22,775 nt of DNA from an uncultured Eubacterium sp. (GCA_937915825.1 CALGGT010000051.1:1-22775); one strand, 5' to 3'; counted from the stretch's first letter, positions 12,328 to 20,623 are shown. Program-made: numbers and translations. Notes: generated from the sequence alone by a model not told the origin.

Positions 12328-14202
12328 ATGAAAAAAATATTTTTTGCTATAGGGTTTTTAATCTCTGTTTATTCTATATATTTCATGCTTTGTGTGGCGG
12401 ACTATCAATTATATTTGAATGATGAGCATTTCTATGATTTTGTTCTTGAGGAACCAATGACGATTGATGAATTAAGTGACTTCGCTAGAGAAAGTGATTT
12501 GGTGATTCAAGTAAGAGAATATTTAAATATTCAGCCTGGCGGGTACGAGTTAAATATTTATGCTTTAAACATAAATAGGGCTGGTTGGGAGAAAGCGTCA
12601 CTTCTCCCCAATAATAAAATACATATCATTACTGAGATACCGGATGCAAAGAAAAAAGAACTTGTTTCGGTATTTATGGTTCAGGATAAAAATAGAAATA
12701 AAGTAGATAATTTCCTACAAAAATTACAGTCGAATGGACATAGTATTGATGAACAAATGAGTGATGAAGGGGCTACATCTTTCCAATTTAATTATATGTT
12801 TAATGGCAATAATGCTAAGCTTTTCTCGCTTATGTTTATCTTGATCGTTTTTTCTTCAATTATTTATTATTTGACAAGAACGAAGGAAATTGGCATTCGA
12901 AAAATTCAAGGATGGGAAAATTATAAAATAGCACTTTTGCTTAATAGTCGCATCATAGTTTGGAGCCTGATTGGAGTTCTTCCGGTATCTGCGCTGTTTA
13001 TCATTTACATATGTGTCATGAATATAGCAGATTTGATGCAGTATTTATATATGTTGTCATTGCTTATTTGTTGTTTGATCATAGTGAATATCATAGCAAT
13101 ATTTGGGAGCAGTCTGGCAATTCGTGGAATCGGAACCATCCGTTCCATAAAGGCTAATAAGAATGAAAAAATATTATTGCTGATATTGCTTACTACAAAG
13201 GTTGTTTCGACGATATTATTCTGTATGATGATCGGCTCTATGCTTTCTCAAATATCTGATACAAAGGATATGATAAAGGAGGCCCAAAAATGCAGACAAT
13301 CGGATTTTTATGTTGTAGAGACTACCATGGTTGATGAAGAGGAAGTAGAAAAAATCAATGGTTTTCTTTCGAATATTGATGATGACTATGTTTATAATTA
13401 TGCTTCGGCTTCCCAATTGTACAGCAGAAGCGATACGAAAAAACAGAAGACGACGGAAAGTATTGAACAGCAATGTGAAGACAATGTGATTTATGTTAGT
13501 TACAATTTGTTCGATCAGTTGGATCTTCGTTTAGATCAGGAATTAATTGATAACAAGCATTCGGAATCTACGTTGATTTTATCCCGAAACATAGTTGATC
13601 ATGCCGATGAAATTATATCCTATTTAGGGCTTGATAAGGATACGAATGTTGTAAGGATGACGCCCGATCAGTGGATCGGTGATCTTAAGTATCCTGGATA
13701 TTATACATATGAACCTATCGTTTTAGTACAACCAACTGTTAAAGGATTATATTCGACTTGTGGAGATATATGGTACAAAAAGGATGTGATCAATGACATT
13801 TCAAATTATTTGCAACAGTACAATTACGGCCGCTCAAGAATAAGAGTGCAATCCGTAAATAAGGACATAGATTCATTTATTGGAAATAAATGTGTTAATT
13901 TGTTTGAAGATATTTTTATGGGCGTCCTGGTAATGATCGCTTTTTGTGTTACAAGTTACGCATTTATTGTATCCGTCGTTCAATATAGAAAGAAAAAAAT
14001 AGCCATTTACACATTGAATGGGAATCGACCTGAGAGGGCAATCGCAATCTATCTGTTATTTATCATGGCAATCGACATTATGATTTCGATCGGTTGGATG
14101 TGGCAATTCATTATGATTGTTTTTTTAGAATTGATTTATGCCCATATGGAAATTCATAAGTTGCATAAAAATGGAGCTTGTAGAGTTATAAATGGTGAGT
14201 AA
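12328..14202 (+). CDS. Bacteriocin-associated integral membrane protein (lactococcin-972 group, DUF1430-like)
   Basis: This is a 624-residue permease. It has an N-terminal membrane segment (residues 2-24), a large ectodomain (about 25-165), four membrane segments (about 166-315), a second ectodomain (about 320-540) and two or three C-terminal segments. The cytoplasmic motif TRTKEIGIRKIQGW after the second segment is the coupling helix of MacB/FtsX-type permeases. Length, topology and the paired ATPase match the putative immunity/export membrane protein of lactococcin-972 loci. ATG 12328 is preferred because an in-frame ATG at 12277 would place the terminator hairpin inside the coding region, although the ribosome binding site (AAAGAAA) is weak. 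The stop overlaps the start of the ATPase gene. No precursor peptide gene is adjacent. Confidence 0.75.
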   Translation: MKKIFFAIGFLISVYSIYFMLCVADYQLYLNDEHFYDFVLEEPMTIDELSDFARESDLVIQVREYLNIQPGGYELNIYALNINRAGWEKASLLPNNKIHIITEIPDAKKKELVSVFMVQDKNRNKVDNFLQKLQSNGHSIDEQMSDEGATSFQFNYMFNGNNAKLFSLMFILIVFSSIIYYLTRTKEIGIRKIQGWENYKIALLLNSRIIVWSLIGVLPVSALFIIYICVMNIADLMQYLYMLSLLICCLIIVNIIAIFGSSLAIRGIGTIRSIKANKNEKILLLILLTTKVVSTILFCMMIGSMLSQISDTKDMIKEAQKCRQSDFYVVETTMVDEEEVEKINGFLSNIDDDYVYNYASASQLYSRSDTKKQKTTESIEQQCEDNVIYVSYNLFDQLDLRLDQELIDNKHSESTLILSRNIVDHADEIISYLGLDKDTNVVRMTPDQWIGDLKYPGYYTYEPIVLVQPTVKGLYSTCGDIWYKKDVINDISNYLQQYNYGRSRIRVQSVNKDIDSFIGNKCVNLFEDIFMGVLVMIAFCVTSYAFIVSVVQYRKKKIAIYTLNGNRPERAIAIYLLFIMAIDIMISIGWMWQFIMIVFLELIYAHMEIHKLHKNGACRVINGE

Positions 14203-14837
14203 TGGAGTTGGATGGAATGATTGCATTAAAAAATATCAGTAAAGAATATGCAGGAAAATATGTATTGCAGAATTTTAGTTTACAGATTGAGGATGGTGAA
14301 TTTGTTGGTCTAAAAGGTGAGAGCGGAAAAGGAAAAACAACGATCCTTAACATCATCAGTTTGCAAGAAAAATATGAAGGGCAACTGTTGATCAATGGGA
14401 AGGAGATTTCACTTAAAAATAAAAAACAGTGTAGAGAACTTTTAAAAAATGAGATAGGATATCTTTTTCAAAATTTTGCACTGGTAGATGATCTTTCCGT
14501 ATATGATAATTTAAAAATGGTGATAAAAGACAAAAAAAAGAATGTTCGATTGCGAATGGAAGATGCGCTGAATAATGTTGGCCTAAGTAGGGAAATCCTG
14601 GAACGACGTGTGTGCACATGTTCGGGAGGAGAACAACAGCGGATCGCGATTGCCAGGATTATATTAAAAAAGTGTAATATTATTTTGGCAGATGAACCGA
14701 CCGGAAGTCTTGACAAAACAAATGCCAAATTGGTGGTTGATTTATTGAAACAACTGCAAAAAGAAGGGAAGACAATTCTTATGGTATCTCACAGTGATGC
14801 GGTCTTAGCGTCGTGTGACCGGGTGGTTGAATTGTAA
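14202..14837 (+). CDS. ABC transporter ATPase, lactococcin-972 export type
   Basis: This is a 211-residue ATPase that would power the preceding permease. Walker A GESGKGKTT (residues 39-47) departs slightly from the common GxSGSGKST. The signature is CSGGEQQRIAIAR, Walker B is IILADEPTGSLD and the H-loop lies in LMVSHSDAVLA. The short length and MacB/LolD-like sequence match the bacteriocin-export ATPases of lactococcin-972-type operons. The first ATG (14202) overlaps the permease stop; ATG 14217, with GGAG 9 nt upstream and the family-typical MIALKNISKEY start, is an equally good choice. No terminator follows before the thiD leader, so read-through into thiD is possible. Confidence 0.9.
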   Translation: MELDGMIALKNISKEYAGKYVLQNFSLQIEDGEFVGLKGESGKGKTTILNIISLQEKYEGQLLINGKEISLKNKKQCRELLKNEIGYLFQNFALVDDLSVYDNLKMVIKDKKKNVRLRMEDALNNVGLSREILERRVCTCSGGEQQRIAIARIILKKCNIILADEPTGSLDKTNAKLVVDLLKQLQKEGKTILMVSHSDAVLASCDRVVEL

Positions 14838-14870
14838 GTGAAAAGTGGGAGTGTGTAGTAACGATTCACC

Positions 14871-14943
14871 AGCGGCGGATTGGGGGCACCACCTTGCGTC
14901 GCTTAACAAAATTAATGATGACCGAAAGGTCGTACATAGGAGG
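14871..14943 (+). promoter_or_regulatory. Structured leader of thiD with two hairpins
   Basis: AGCGGCG (14871-14877) pairs with CGTCGCT (14897-14903), enclosing a G-rich/C-rich segment. GACC (14920-14923) and GGTC (14928-14931) close a GAAA tetraloop, ending 5 nt before the TAGGAGG site at 14937-14943. The canonical TPP riboswitch core (CTGAGA with ACCC...TGATC) is not present. No convincing -35/-10 pair was seen. It could be an unassigned cis-regulatory RNA or simply stable leader structure. Confidence 0.4.
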
Positions 14944-14949
14944 TTTATT

Positions 14950-15753
14950 ATGTACACAGCATTAACAATCGCTGGAAGTGATTCTAGCGGAGGCGCCGGA
15001 ATTCAAGCAGATCTTAAGACGATGTTAGCCAATCGTGTCTATGGCATGAGTGCGATAACGGCTCTGACTGCTCAGAATACGACCGGGGTCTATGGAATTA
15101 TGGAAGTGACGCCGGTTTTTTTAGCACAACAATTGGATGCAATTTTTACGGATATTGTACCGGATGCAGTAAAAATCGGCATGGTTTCTTCCGCCCGTTT
15201 AATTGAGACCATTGCTGACAAATTAACCGAATACAAGGCAAAAAATATTGTCTTGGATCCGGTTATGGTAGCGACCAGCGGATCGAAATTAATAAATGAC
15301 GAGGCCATTGATACGTTAAAGAATCGTTTAATACCTATGGCAACCGTTATCACCCCGAATATTCCGGAAACTCAGGTTCTTTGGGGAAAGAAGATCCAGT
15401 CGCCGGAGGATATGATTCAAGCCGGTGAAGAAATCGGAGAACAATATCCCGGTGTGGCAGTCTTAGTAAAGGGCGGACATGAACAAAACGATGCCAACGA
15501 TCTCTTGTATCACAATCATTCCTATCAATGGTTTATGGGAAAAAGAATCGACAATCCCAACACCCATGGAACCGGGTGTACATTAAGTTCGGCCATTGCG
15601 TCAAATCTGGCAAAACAGATGAGTTTAGAGGACGCAGTAAAAACGGCAAAGGATTATATTTCCGGCGCTTTAGAGGCAGGACTTGATCTAGGCCATGGTT
15701 CCGGACCATTGTCCCATGGCTATCTGTTAGATCAAATGGACATTCAGGTGTAA
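14950..15753 (+). CDS. thiD: Hydroxymethylpyrimidine / phosphomethylpyrimidine kinase
   Basis: This 267-residue ribokinase-fold enzyme phosphorylates 4-amino-5-hydroxymethyl-2-methylpyrimidine (HMP) to HMP-P and then HMP-PP, the pyrimidine half of thiamin. Motifs are TIAGSDSSGGAGIQADLKT at the N-terminus, ALTAQNTTGV, DPVMVATSGSKL, VITPNIPET, LVKGGH, and the catalytic NTHGTGCTLSSAIA near residue 201. The ATG at 14950 follows TAGGAGG by 6 nt; an in-frame extension back to 14845 would translate the structured leader and is rejected. The HMP transporter cytX follows after 140 nt, so the pair is an HMP salvage unit. No thiE or thiM is present in the window. Confidence 0.97.
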   Translation: MYTALTIAGSDSSGGAGIQADLKTMLANRVYGMSAITALTAQNTTGVYGIMEVTPVFLAQQLDAIFTDIVPDAVKIGMVSSARLIETIADKLTEYKAKNIVLDPVMVATSGSKLINDEAIDTLKNRLIPMATVITPNIPETQVLWGKKIQSPEDMIQAGEEIGEQYPGVAVLVKGGHEQNDANDLLYHNHSYQWFMGKRIDNPNTHGTGCTLSSAIASNLAKQMSLEDAVKTAKDYISGALEAGLDLGHGSGPLSHGYLLDQMDIQV

Positions 15754-15766
15754 AAGGGATCTCTGC

Positions 15767-15861
15767 GAAGCGTTGCAGGTATGTTTGCATATGTGCAAGG
15801 CGCTTCATAGAGCAAAAACCGTACGGAGCCTCAGACATTGTAAAAATCCACGGAGCCACAG
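15767..15861 (+). promoter_or_regulatory. Hairpin and direct repeat between thiD and cytX
   Basis: GAAGCG-TTGCA (15767-15777) pairs with TGCAA-GG-CGCTTC (15794-15806) with a GG bulge. Downstream, ACGGAGCCTCAG (15823-15834) recurs as ACGGAGCCACAG (15850-15861) at a 27-nt interval. No T-tract follows the hairpin, so it is not a classical terminator. A role in setting cytX expression, or a cis-acting RNA, is possible but unproven. Confidence 0.4.
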
Positions 15862-15893
15862 GTGACGTGAAAAAGATAGGAGTATGTGTTATA

Positions 15894-17078
15894 ATGGAAA
15901 ATAAAAAAACAAGTGTATTTAGTAACGGTATGATATGGTTTGGAGCAGGCGTTTCCATTGCGGAGATCATTACAGGGACTTATTTGTCTCCCTTGGGAAT
16001 GGGACGGGGGTTTATCGCGATCTTATTGGGTCATATCATTGGATGTATTCTTCTGTTTTTTGCCGGTTATATAGGAGCTAAAACAGAAAAAAGCGCGATG
16101 GAAACGGCAAAACTTTCCTTTGGAAAAAAAGGAAGTATCCTGTTTGCCGCTTGTAACGTATTACAACTGGTGGGATGGACCGGAATTATGATCTATGACG
16201 GTGCCTTGTCTGCCTGTGGAATCTTTCAGATTCCCAGATGGATCTGGTGTGTGGTGATCGGTGTCTTGATCCTGGCATGGATTTTTATCGGTATCAATCA
16301 ATTGGATCAAGTCAATACCGTTGCCATGGCGTTATTATTCCTGTTAACGTTGGTTTTATCCGTTATTATTTTTAGAGAGAAAACCGTAACCGGCGGTGGG
16401 ATCGGAGAGACCATTACGTTCGGAGCAGCGGTGGAATTATCGGTGGCCATGCCTTTATCCTGGTTTCCGGTCATCAGCGACTATACGCGAAAAGCAGAAA
16501 AACCGTTTTCCGCAACGTTAACCAGTGCGGTTGTTTACGGCGTGATCAGCACGTGGATGTTTGTGATCGGAATGGCGGCATCCATCTTTACCGGTGAAAG
16601 TGATATTTGCAATATCTTACTGAAAGCCGGACTTGGAGTGGTAGGTCTTCTCATCGTAGTATTTTCCACGGTGACCACTACGTTTTTGGATGCGTTTTCG
16701 GCCGGGGTTTCTTCCGTTAGTATTTCTGATAAGATCAATGAAAAATGGGCCGCGGTAGCAGCTACCGTGATCGGGACGGTGGCCGCCTGTGTGTATCCCA
16801 TGGATAATATCACAAACTTTTTATACGTGATCGGTTCGGTATTCGCGCCGATGATCGCCATTCAAATCGTGGATTATTACATCCTGCATCACGATCAAAG
16901 TAGTAAGAATGTGAATGGGATCAACATTGGGATCTGGGTGGTTGGTTTTGTGGCTTATCGTTTGCTCATGCGAGTGGATACGCCCATTGGAAATACATTG
17001 CCGGATATGATCTTTGTTATGATCCTAACCTATGTGGTTTGGAAGATTCACGATCAATTGTCTAAAAAAAACAGGTGA
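15894..17078 (+). CDS. cytX: Putative hydroxymethylpyrimidine permease CytX
   Basis: This is a 394-residue, roughly 11-12-segment transporter of the nucleobase-cation-symport-1 (cytosine/purine permease) family. The conserved front half MIWFGAGVSIAEIITGTYLS is followed by a glycine-rich LGHIIGCILL segment and by AMPLSWFPVISDYTR, a family hallmark. Association with thiD identifies it as CytX, which imports HMP for thiamin synthesis. ATG 15894 with ATAGGAG upstream is preferred over an in-frame GTG at 15867 that would add nine residues. It is probably co-transcribed with thiD. Substrate assignment is from family and context, not from residues unique to HMP transporters. Confidence 0.9.
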   Translation: MENKKTSVFSNGMIWFGAGVSIAEIITGTYLSPLGMGRGFIAILLGHIIGCILLFFAGYIGAKTEKSAMETAKLSFGKKGSILFAACNVLQLVGWTGIMIYDGALSACGIFQIPRWIWCVVIGVLILAWIFIGINQLDQVNTVAMALLFLLTLVLSVIIFREKTVTGGGIGETITFGAAVELSVAMPLSWFPVISDYTRKAEKPFSATLTSAVVYGVISTWMFVIGMAASIFTGESDICNILLKAGLGVVGLLIVVFSTVTTTFLDAFSAGVSSVSISDKINEKWAAVAATVIGTVAACVYPMDNITNFLYVIGSVFAPMIAIQIVDYYILHHDQSSKNVNGINIGIWVVGFVAYRLLMRVDTPIGNTLPDMIFVMILTYVVWKIHDQLSKKNR

Positions 17079-17129
17079 AGATTCCTCCGCGCAAGTTGGT
17101 ATGAAATAAGGTAGTTGTCAAATGTTTTT

Positions 17130-17161
17130 GAATGGATGAATGTTAGAATGGATGAATGTTA
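17130..17161 (+). repeat. 16-nt direct tandem repeat upstream of the serpin gene
   Basis: GAATGGATGAATGTTA is present twice back to back (17130-17145 and 17146-17161), immediately before the serpin ribosome binding site. Confidence 0.85.
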
Positions 17162-17176
17162 GAAAGGAGAGATTCT

Positions 17177-18691
17177 ATGAGAAAGAATGTTTCAAGTAGA
17201 AAAAAGAATCCGGCGAGAAGAATCGGAATGCTTGCCGGATCGGCCCTTGCAATTCTGTTTTCTTGTATTTTTATGCCGGCAGGTGCAAAGGCGGTCACGG
17301 TAAGCAAGAGCCTGCAATCCTACGGAGAGTACCTGAAAAAGTCGGATCAGATCAATCAGATCTTCAGTCCCACCTCTATGAATTCCGCGTTTTACATGAA
17401 CAGCCTGATGTTAGAAGATGAGGATAAAGCGAAGTTTGATGCGTTCTTAGAGAATAAGAATTACTTAAAGATTGAGAACAGCAGCGCGTTAAAAAGTGTA
17501 AACCGGATCTGGGTTAATTCCGTGCAGCCGGTGTACTTGCCCGCATCCCTGTCCGAAGTGGGATATTCCTTAGATATGTCTCAGTCGGTCAGCGCCACCG
17601 CGGAAAAAAATGAATATGTTAAGACGCAAACCGATGGTTTTATCCCGTCAACGCCTACGACGTTTGACATCAATACCATCATGGATGTTATGAACATTGT
17701 CTATTTTAAGGATTCCTGGAAAGGGGGAGATCGTGTGGTTGATGGATCCCATACGACCTTTCAGAATTCCGATGGAACCGTAACCCAGAATGTGAATTTT
17801 ATTCGTCAGTACAGCGATAATACGGAGAAGGATCAGGTTTCATTCTATTCTACGGACAAGGCTCATGCCTGCACCATCGGTTATGAAAACGGATGCAATT
17901 TCACCATTGTTTTGCCGGACAGCGGATATGAATTAAAAGATGTGGATCTACAGCCGTTTATGGGAAATACCGCGAAGGAAGTGACGGATCAAGTGATCTT
18001 CTCCATGCCGGAGTTTTGCATCAATACCACGTTTCAGCCTTCCTTTTCGGATTTCGACCTCCCCAACGCGAAGGTAAGAAAAGAGATTTATAACGGGGAT
18101 CAGGTCAACTCCATTATACAGGTTGCCAAGATCCAAGTGGACCGCAGCGGAACCGAAGCGGCAGCGGTAACGGAAATACTGAAAGTTTCGTCAGCTCTTC
18201 CGGTTCAGGAACCCTTCCAAATGATATGCGATCGACCGTTTTATTATTATATTTCCGATGCGAAAAATGATGAAATATTGTTTATGGGGAAATTAGAGAA
18301 ATACACCACAGATAACGTGCCGGATCTCACCCAATATGAAGAGAAAAAAGCAGAGGAAGAAGAAGCGTCAGAGGCCTTTACCAAGAAGAAAGTTACGAAG
18401 GTAAAGATTGTTGCGAAAAAGAATAAAAAGAAGAATAAGAAGAACGTAAGAAAATACTCCGTTACCTGGAAGAAGATCAAAGACGCAAATGGTTATGAAG
18501 TATTCTATGCCAAGAATAAGAAATTTACCAAGGGAAAGAAGAAAGAGATTCTTCTTGCGAACAAAGGAAAGAAGGTCTTAGATCTTAAGAAAGGCAGCAA
18601 AATCTTCTTGAAAGTTCGAGGATATCAAGATGCCAGCAAGGGAAAGATTTACACCAACTGGAGTAAGATACAGAAGGTGAAAGTGAAGTAA
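17177..18691 (+). CDS. Secreted serpin (serine protease inhibitor) with C-terminal Fn3-like domain
   Basis: This is a 504-residue secreted protein. A signal peptide (RIGMLAGSALAILFSCIFMP then AGAKA) is followed by a serpin domain at about residues 45-375: FSPTSMNSAFYM, MNIVYFKDSWKGG, VQNVNF-type strands, QVDRSGTEAAAVTEI and CDRPFYYYISDAKNDEILFMG. The hinge GTEAAAVTE (residues 325-333) has the small residues needed for loop insertion, so the inhibitor is likely functional. By counting from the hinge, the reactive bond falls in VSSAL (about 337-341), suggesting an elastase-like target. The serpin core is somewhat shorter than animal serpins. Residues 405-504 are a lysine/tyrosine-rich Fn3-like domain (YSVTWKKIKDANGYEVFYAK), common on Lachnospiraceae surface proteins. 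The start at 17177 is set by AAAGGAGA. No anchor motif is visible. Confidence 0.9.
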   Translation: MRKNVSSRKKNPARRIGMLAGSALAILFSCIFMPAGAKAVTVSKSLQSYGEYLKKSDQINQIFSPTSMNSAFYMNSLMLEDEDKAKFDAFLENKNYLKIENSSALKSVNRIWVNSVQPVYLPASLSEVGYSLDMSQSVSATAEKNEYVKTQTDGFIPSTPTTFDINTIMDVMNIVYFKDSWKGGDRVVDGSHTTFQNSDGTVTQNVNFIRQYSDNTEKDQVSFYSTDKAHACTIGYENGCNFTIVLPDSGYELKDVDLQPFMGNTAKEVTDQVIFSMPEFCINTTFQPSFSDFDLPNAKVRKEIYNGDQVNSIIQVAKIQVDRSGTEAAAVTEILKVSSALPVQEPFQMICDRPFYYYISDAKNDEILFMGKLEKYTTDNVPDLTQYEEKKAEEEEASEAFTKKKVTKVKIVAKKNKKKNKKNVRKYSVTWKKIKDANGYEVFYAKNKKFTKGKKKEILLANKGKKVLDLKKGSKIFLKVRGYQDASKGKIYTNWSKIQKVKVK

Positions 18692-18693
18692 GA

Positions 18694-18762
18694 AGAAGCA
18701 GCTGTGAACCGCAGAAAGAAGTGGCGGTGAGCAGTGGGAAGAAGTGGCTGTGAATCGTAACC
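18694..18762 (+). repeat. 23-nt imperfect tandem repeat x3 before the ABC exporter
   Basis: Units begin at 18694, 18717 and 18740, each opening with AGAAG and containing a GTGGCkGTGAr-like middle. They fill nearly the entire gap between the serpin and the exporter; the last unit contains the GTGAATCGTAA motif shared with two other places in the window. Confidence 0.7.
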
Positions 18763-18780
18763 GGCAGGAGGGAAAAAGAG

Positions 18781-20532
18781 ATGGAAGAAAAGAGGAAACA
18801 TACATCCGGATATTTGATCCGCATGTTTTCCCCCTATTTTCGCAAATACAGGCACATGTTGTTTTTTGACTTGTTTTGCGCGGCTCTAACCACCCTTTGT
18901 GATATTGTCCTTCCCATGATCATGAGACGGATTACCAACTCCGCCATTGGCGTGGCGGAGCCGTTAACGGTCACCATCGTTGGGAAATTGGCGTTGATCT
19001 ATGTTGTTTTACGTTTGATCGACGGGGCGGCCAGTTTCTGGATGTCAACCTACGGCCATATTATGGGCGTTTACATTGAAACGGATATGAGACGGGACGC
19101 GTTTTCCCACTTGTTGAAATTAAGCAATACCTATTATGCGAATACGAAGATCGGTCAGATCATGGGGCGGATCACCAACGATCTGTTTGATGTAACCGAG
19201 TTTGCCCACCATTGTCCGGAGGAGTTCTTCATTGCCTTTGTAAAGGTGGTGGCCGCCTTTGTGATTTTGTGCCACTGCAGCATCGTTTTGACGCTGATCG
19301 TATTTGCTTGTATTCCCCTTATGGCTGTGGTTTCCATAAAATTAAACCACAAACTCCGTCAGGCTTTTAAGAATCAGCGTTATCAGATCGGAGAGCTGAA
19401 TGCGCAGATCGAGGACAGCTTGCTGGGACAAAAAGTGGTGAAAGCCTTTGCGGCCGAGGAGGAAGAAGAGAAGAAATTTGAGCAGGGAAACCAGGTCTTC
19501 CAGAAGATCAAGAAACGGACCTACATGTATATGGGAGGGTTTAATACATCCACCCGTTTGTTTGACGGCTTGATGTATACCGTTGTGATCATAGCCGGTG
19601 GGCTCTTTCTGGTGTATGGGAAGATCAGCCCCGGCGATCTGGTGGCGTATATTTTATATATTTCCGCGCTGATCGCTACCATTCGAAGGATCGTGGAATT
19701 TGCCGAACAGTTCCAAAGGGGGATGACCGGGATTGAACGCTTTATAGAGATTATGGAGACCCCGGTTGAAATTCAGGATGCCCCCGATGCCAAAGACCTC
19801 CATGTGACCCGGGGAAGGATTACCATGAGGCATGTGGATTTTGAATACCCCGATGATCACAATGAAGTTTTGCGGGATTTCAACTTAGACATTGAAGCCG
19901 GGGAAAACCTGGCCATTGTAGGAAGCAGCGGCGGAGGGAAAACCACGGTATGTAACCTGATCCCCAGATTCTATGACATCAATGCCGGCGAGATCTGCAT
20001 TGATGGGCAGAATATAAAAAATGTTACGCTGAAGAGCTTGCGTGAATCCATAGGAATCGTGCAGCAGGATGTCTACCTGTTTAGTGGAACGGTGGAAGAG
20101 AATATCGCGTATGGAAAACCCGGGGCTAGGATGGAAGAAATTCGAGAGGCTGCGAAGGCCGCGGGAGCGGATGAATTTATCGGGCAACTTCCGGATGGAT
20201 ATCAAAGTTATATTGGAGAGCGAGGCGTAAAGCTGTCCGGCGGGCAGAAACAGAGAATTTCCATCGCCAGAGTCTTTTTAAAGAATCCGAAAATCCTGAT
20301 TCTGGATGAGGCAACCTCTGCTCTGGATAACGAAAGTGAGATCCTGGTAGGAAAAAGCCTGAAGAAGTTAGCGGAGGGAAGGACGACCATTACCATTGCC
20401 CATCGTTTAACGACGATCCGTCATTGCGATCGAATTGTGGTGATGGGAGATCATGGCATTGAAGAGGAAGGAAACCATGAAGAACTCTTAGCGAAAAAAG
20501 GAATCTATTATCGTTTTAACGCACAATATTAA
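18781..20532 (+). CDS. ABC exporter, fused membrane and ATPase domains (MsbA/multidrug type)
   Basis: This is a 583-residue half-transporter. Residues 1-320 hold six transmembrane segments with long intracellular loops (ETDMRRDAFSHLLKLSNTYY, then GQIMGRITNDL). Residues 335-583 are the nucleotide-binding domain: A-loop in VDFEYPDD, Walker A GSSGGGKTT, Q-loop in GIVQQDVYLFSGTVEENI, signature LSGGQKQR, Walker B ILILDEATSALD and the IAHRL H-loop. It would act as a homodimer exporting a hydrophobic compound, drug, lipid or peptide. No C39 peptidase domain is fused and no partner gene is adjacent. AGGAGGG precedes the ATG. The gene follows the serpin by 89 nt, with tandem repeats in between and no terminator, so co-transcription is possible. 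Confidence 0.95.
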   Translation: MEEKRKHTSGYLIRMFSPYFRKYRHMLFFDLFCAALTTLCDIVLPMIMRRITNSAIGVAEPLTVTIVGKLALIYVVLRLIDGAASFWMSTYGHIMGVYIETDMRRDAFSHLLKLSNTYYANTKIGQIMGRITNDLFDVTEFAHHCPEEFFIAFVKVVAAFVILCHCSIVLTLIVFACIPLMAVVSIKLNHKLRQAFKNQRYQIGELNAQIEDSLLGQKVVKAFAAEEEEEKKFEQGNQVFQKIKKRTYMYMGGFNTSTRLFDGLMYTVVIIAGGLFLVYGKISPGDLVAYILYISALIATIRRIVEFAEQFQRGMTGIERFIEIMETPVEIQDAPDAKDLHVTRGRITMRHVDFEYPDDHNEVLRDFNLDIEAGENLAIVGSSGGGKTTVCNLIPRFYDINAGEICIDGQNIKNVTLKSLRESIGIVQQDVYLFSGTVEENIAYGKPGARMEEIREAAKAAGADEFIGQLPDGYQSYIGERGVKLSGGQKQRISIARVFLKNPKILILDEATSALDNESEILVGKSLKKLAEGRTTITIAHRLTTIRHCDRIVVMGDHGIEEEGNHEELLAKKGIYYRFNAQY

Positions 20533-20567
20533 CAGCACAATCGTAACAGAGCAACAAGAACAATACA

Positions 20568-20612
20568 AAAGACGGATCAACAGGATGAAAACCTGTTTAC
20601 CCGTCTTTTTTT
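20568..20612 (+). terminator. Terminator shared by the converging exporter and LRR genes
   Basis: AAAGACGG (20568-20575) pairs with CCGTCTTT (20601-20608), and AACAGG (20579-20584) pairs with CCTGTT (20592-20597). T-runs are present on the plus strand after the stem and on the minus strand (TTTTG), so it can serve both converging genes. Confidence 0.85.
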
Positions 20613-20623
20613 AGAAACTGTTT

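Noticed and set aside
14838..14949. TPP riboswitch upstream of thiD
   Set aside because: The conserved CTGAGA and ACCC...TGATC core elements of the TPP aptamer are not found.
14845..14949. Longer N-terminus of ThiD from 14845
   Set aside because: It would translate the hairpin leader; the 14950 ATG has an ideal ribosome binding site and the family-typical start.
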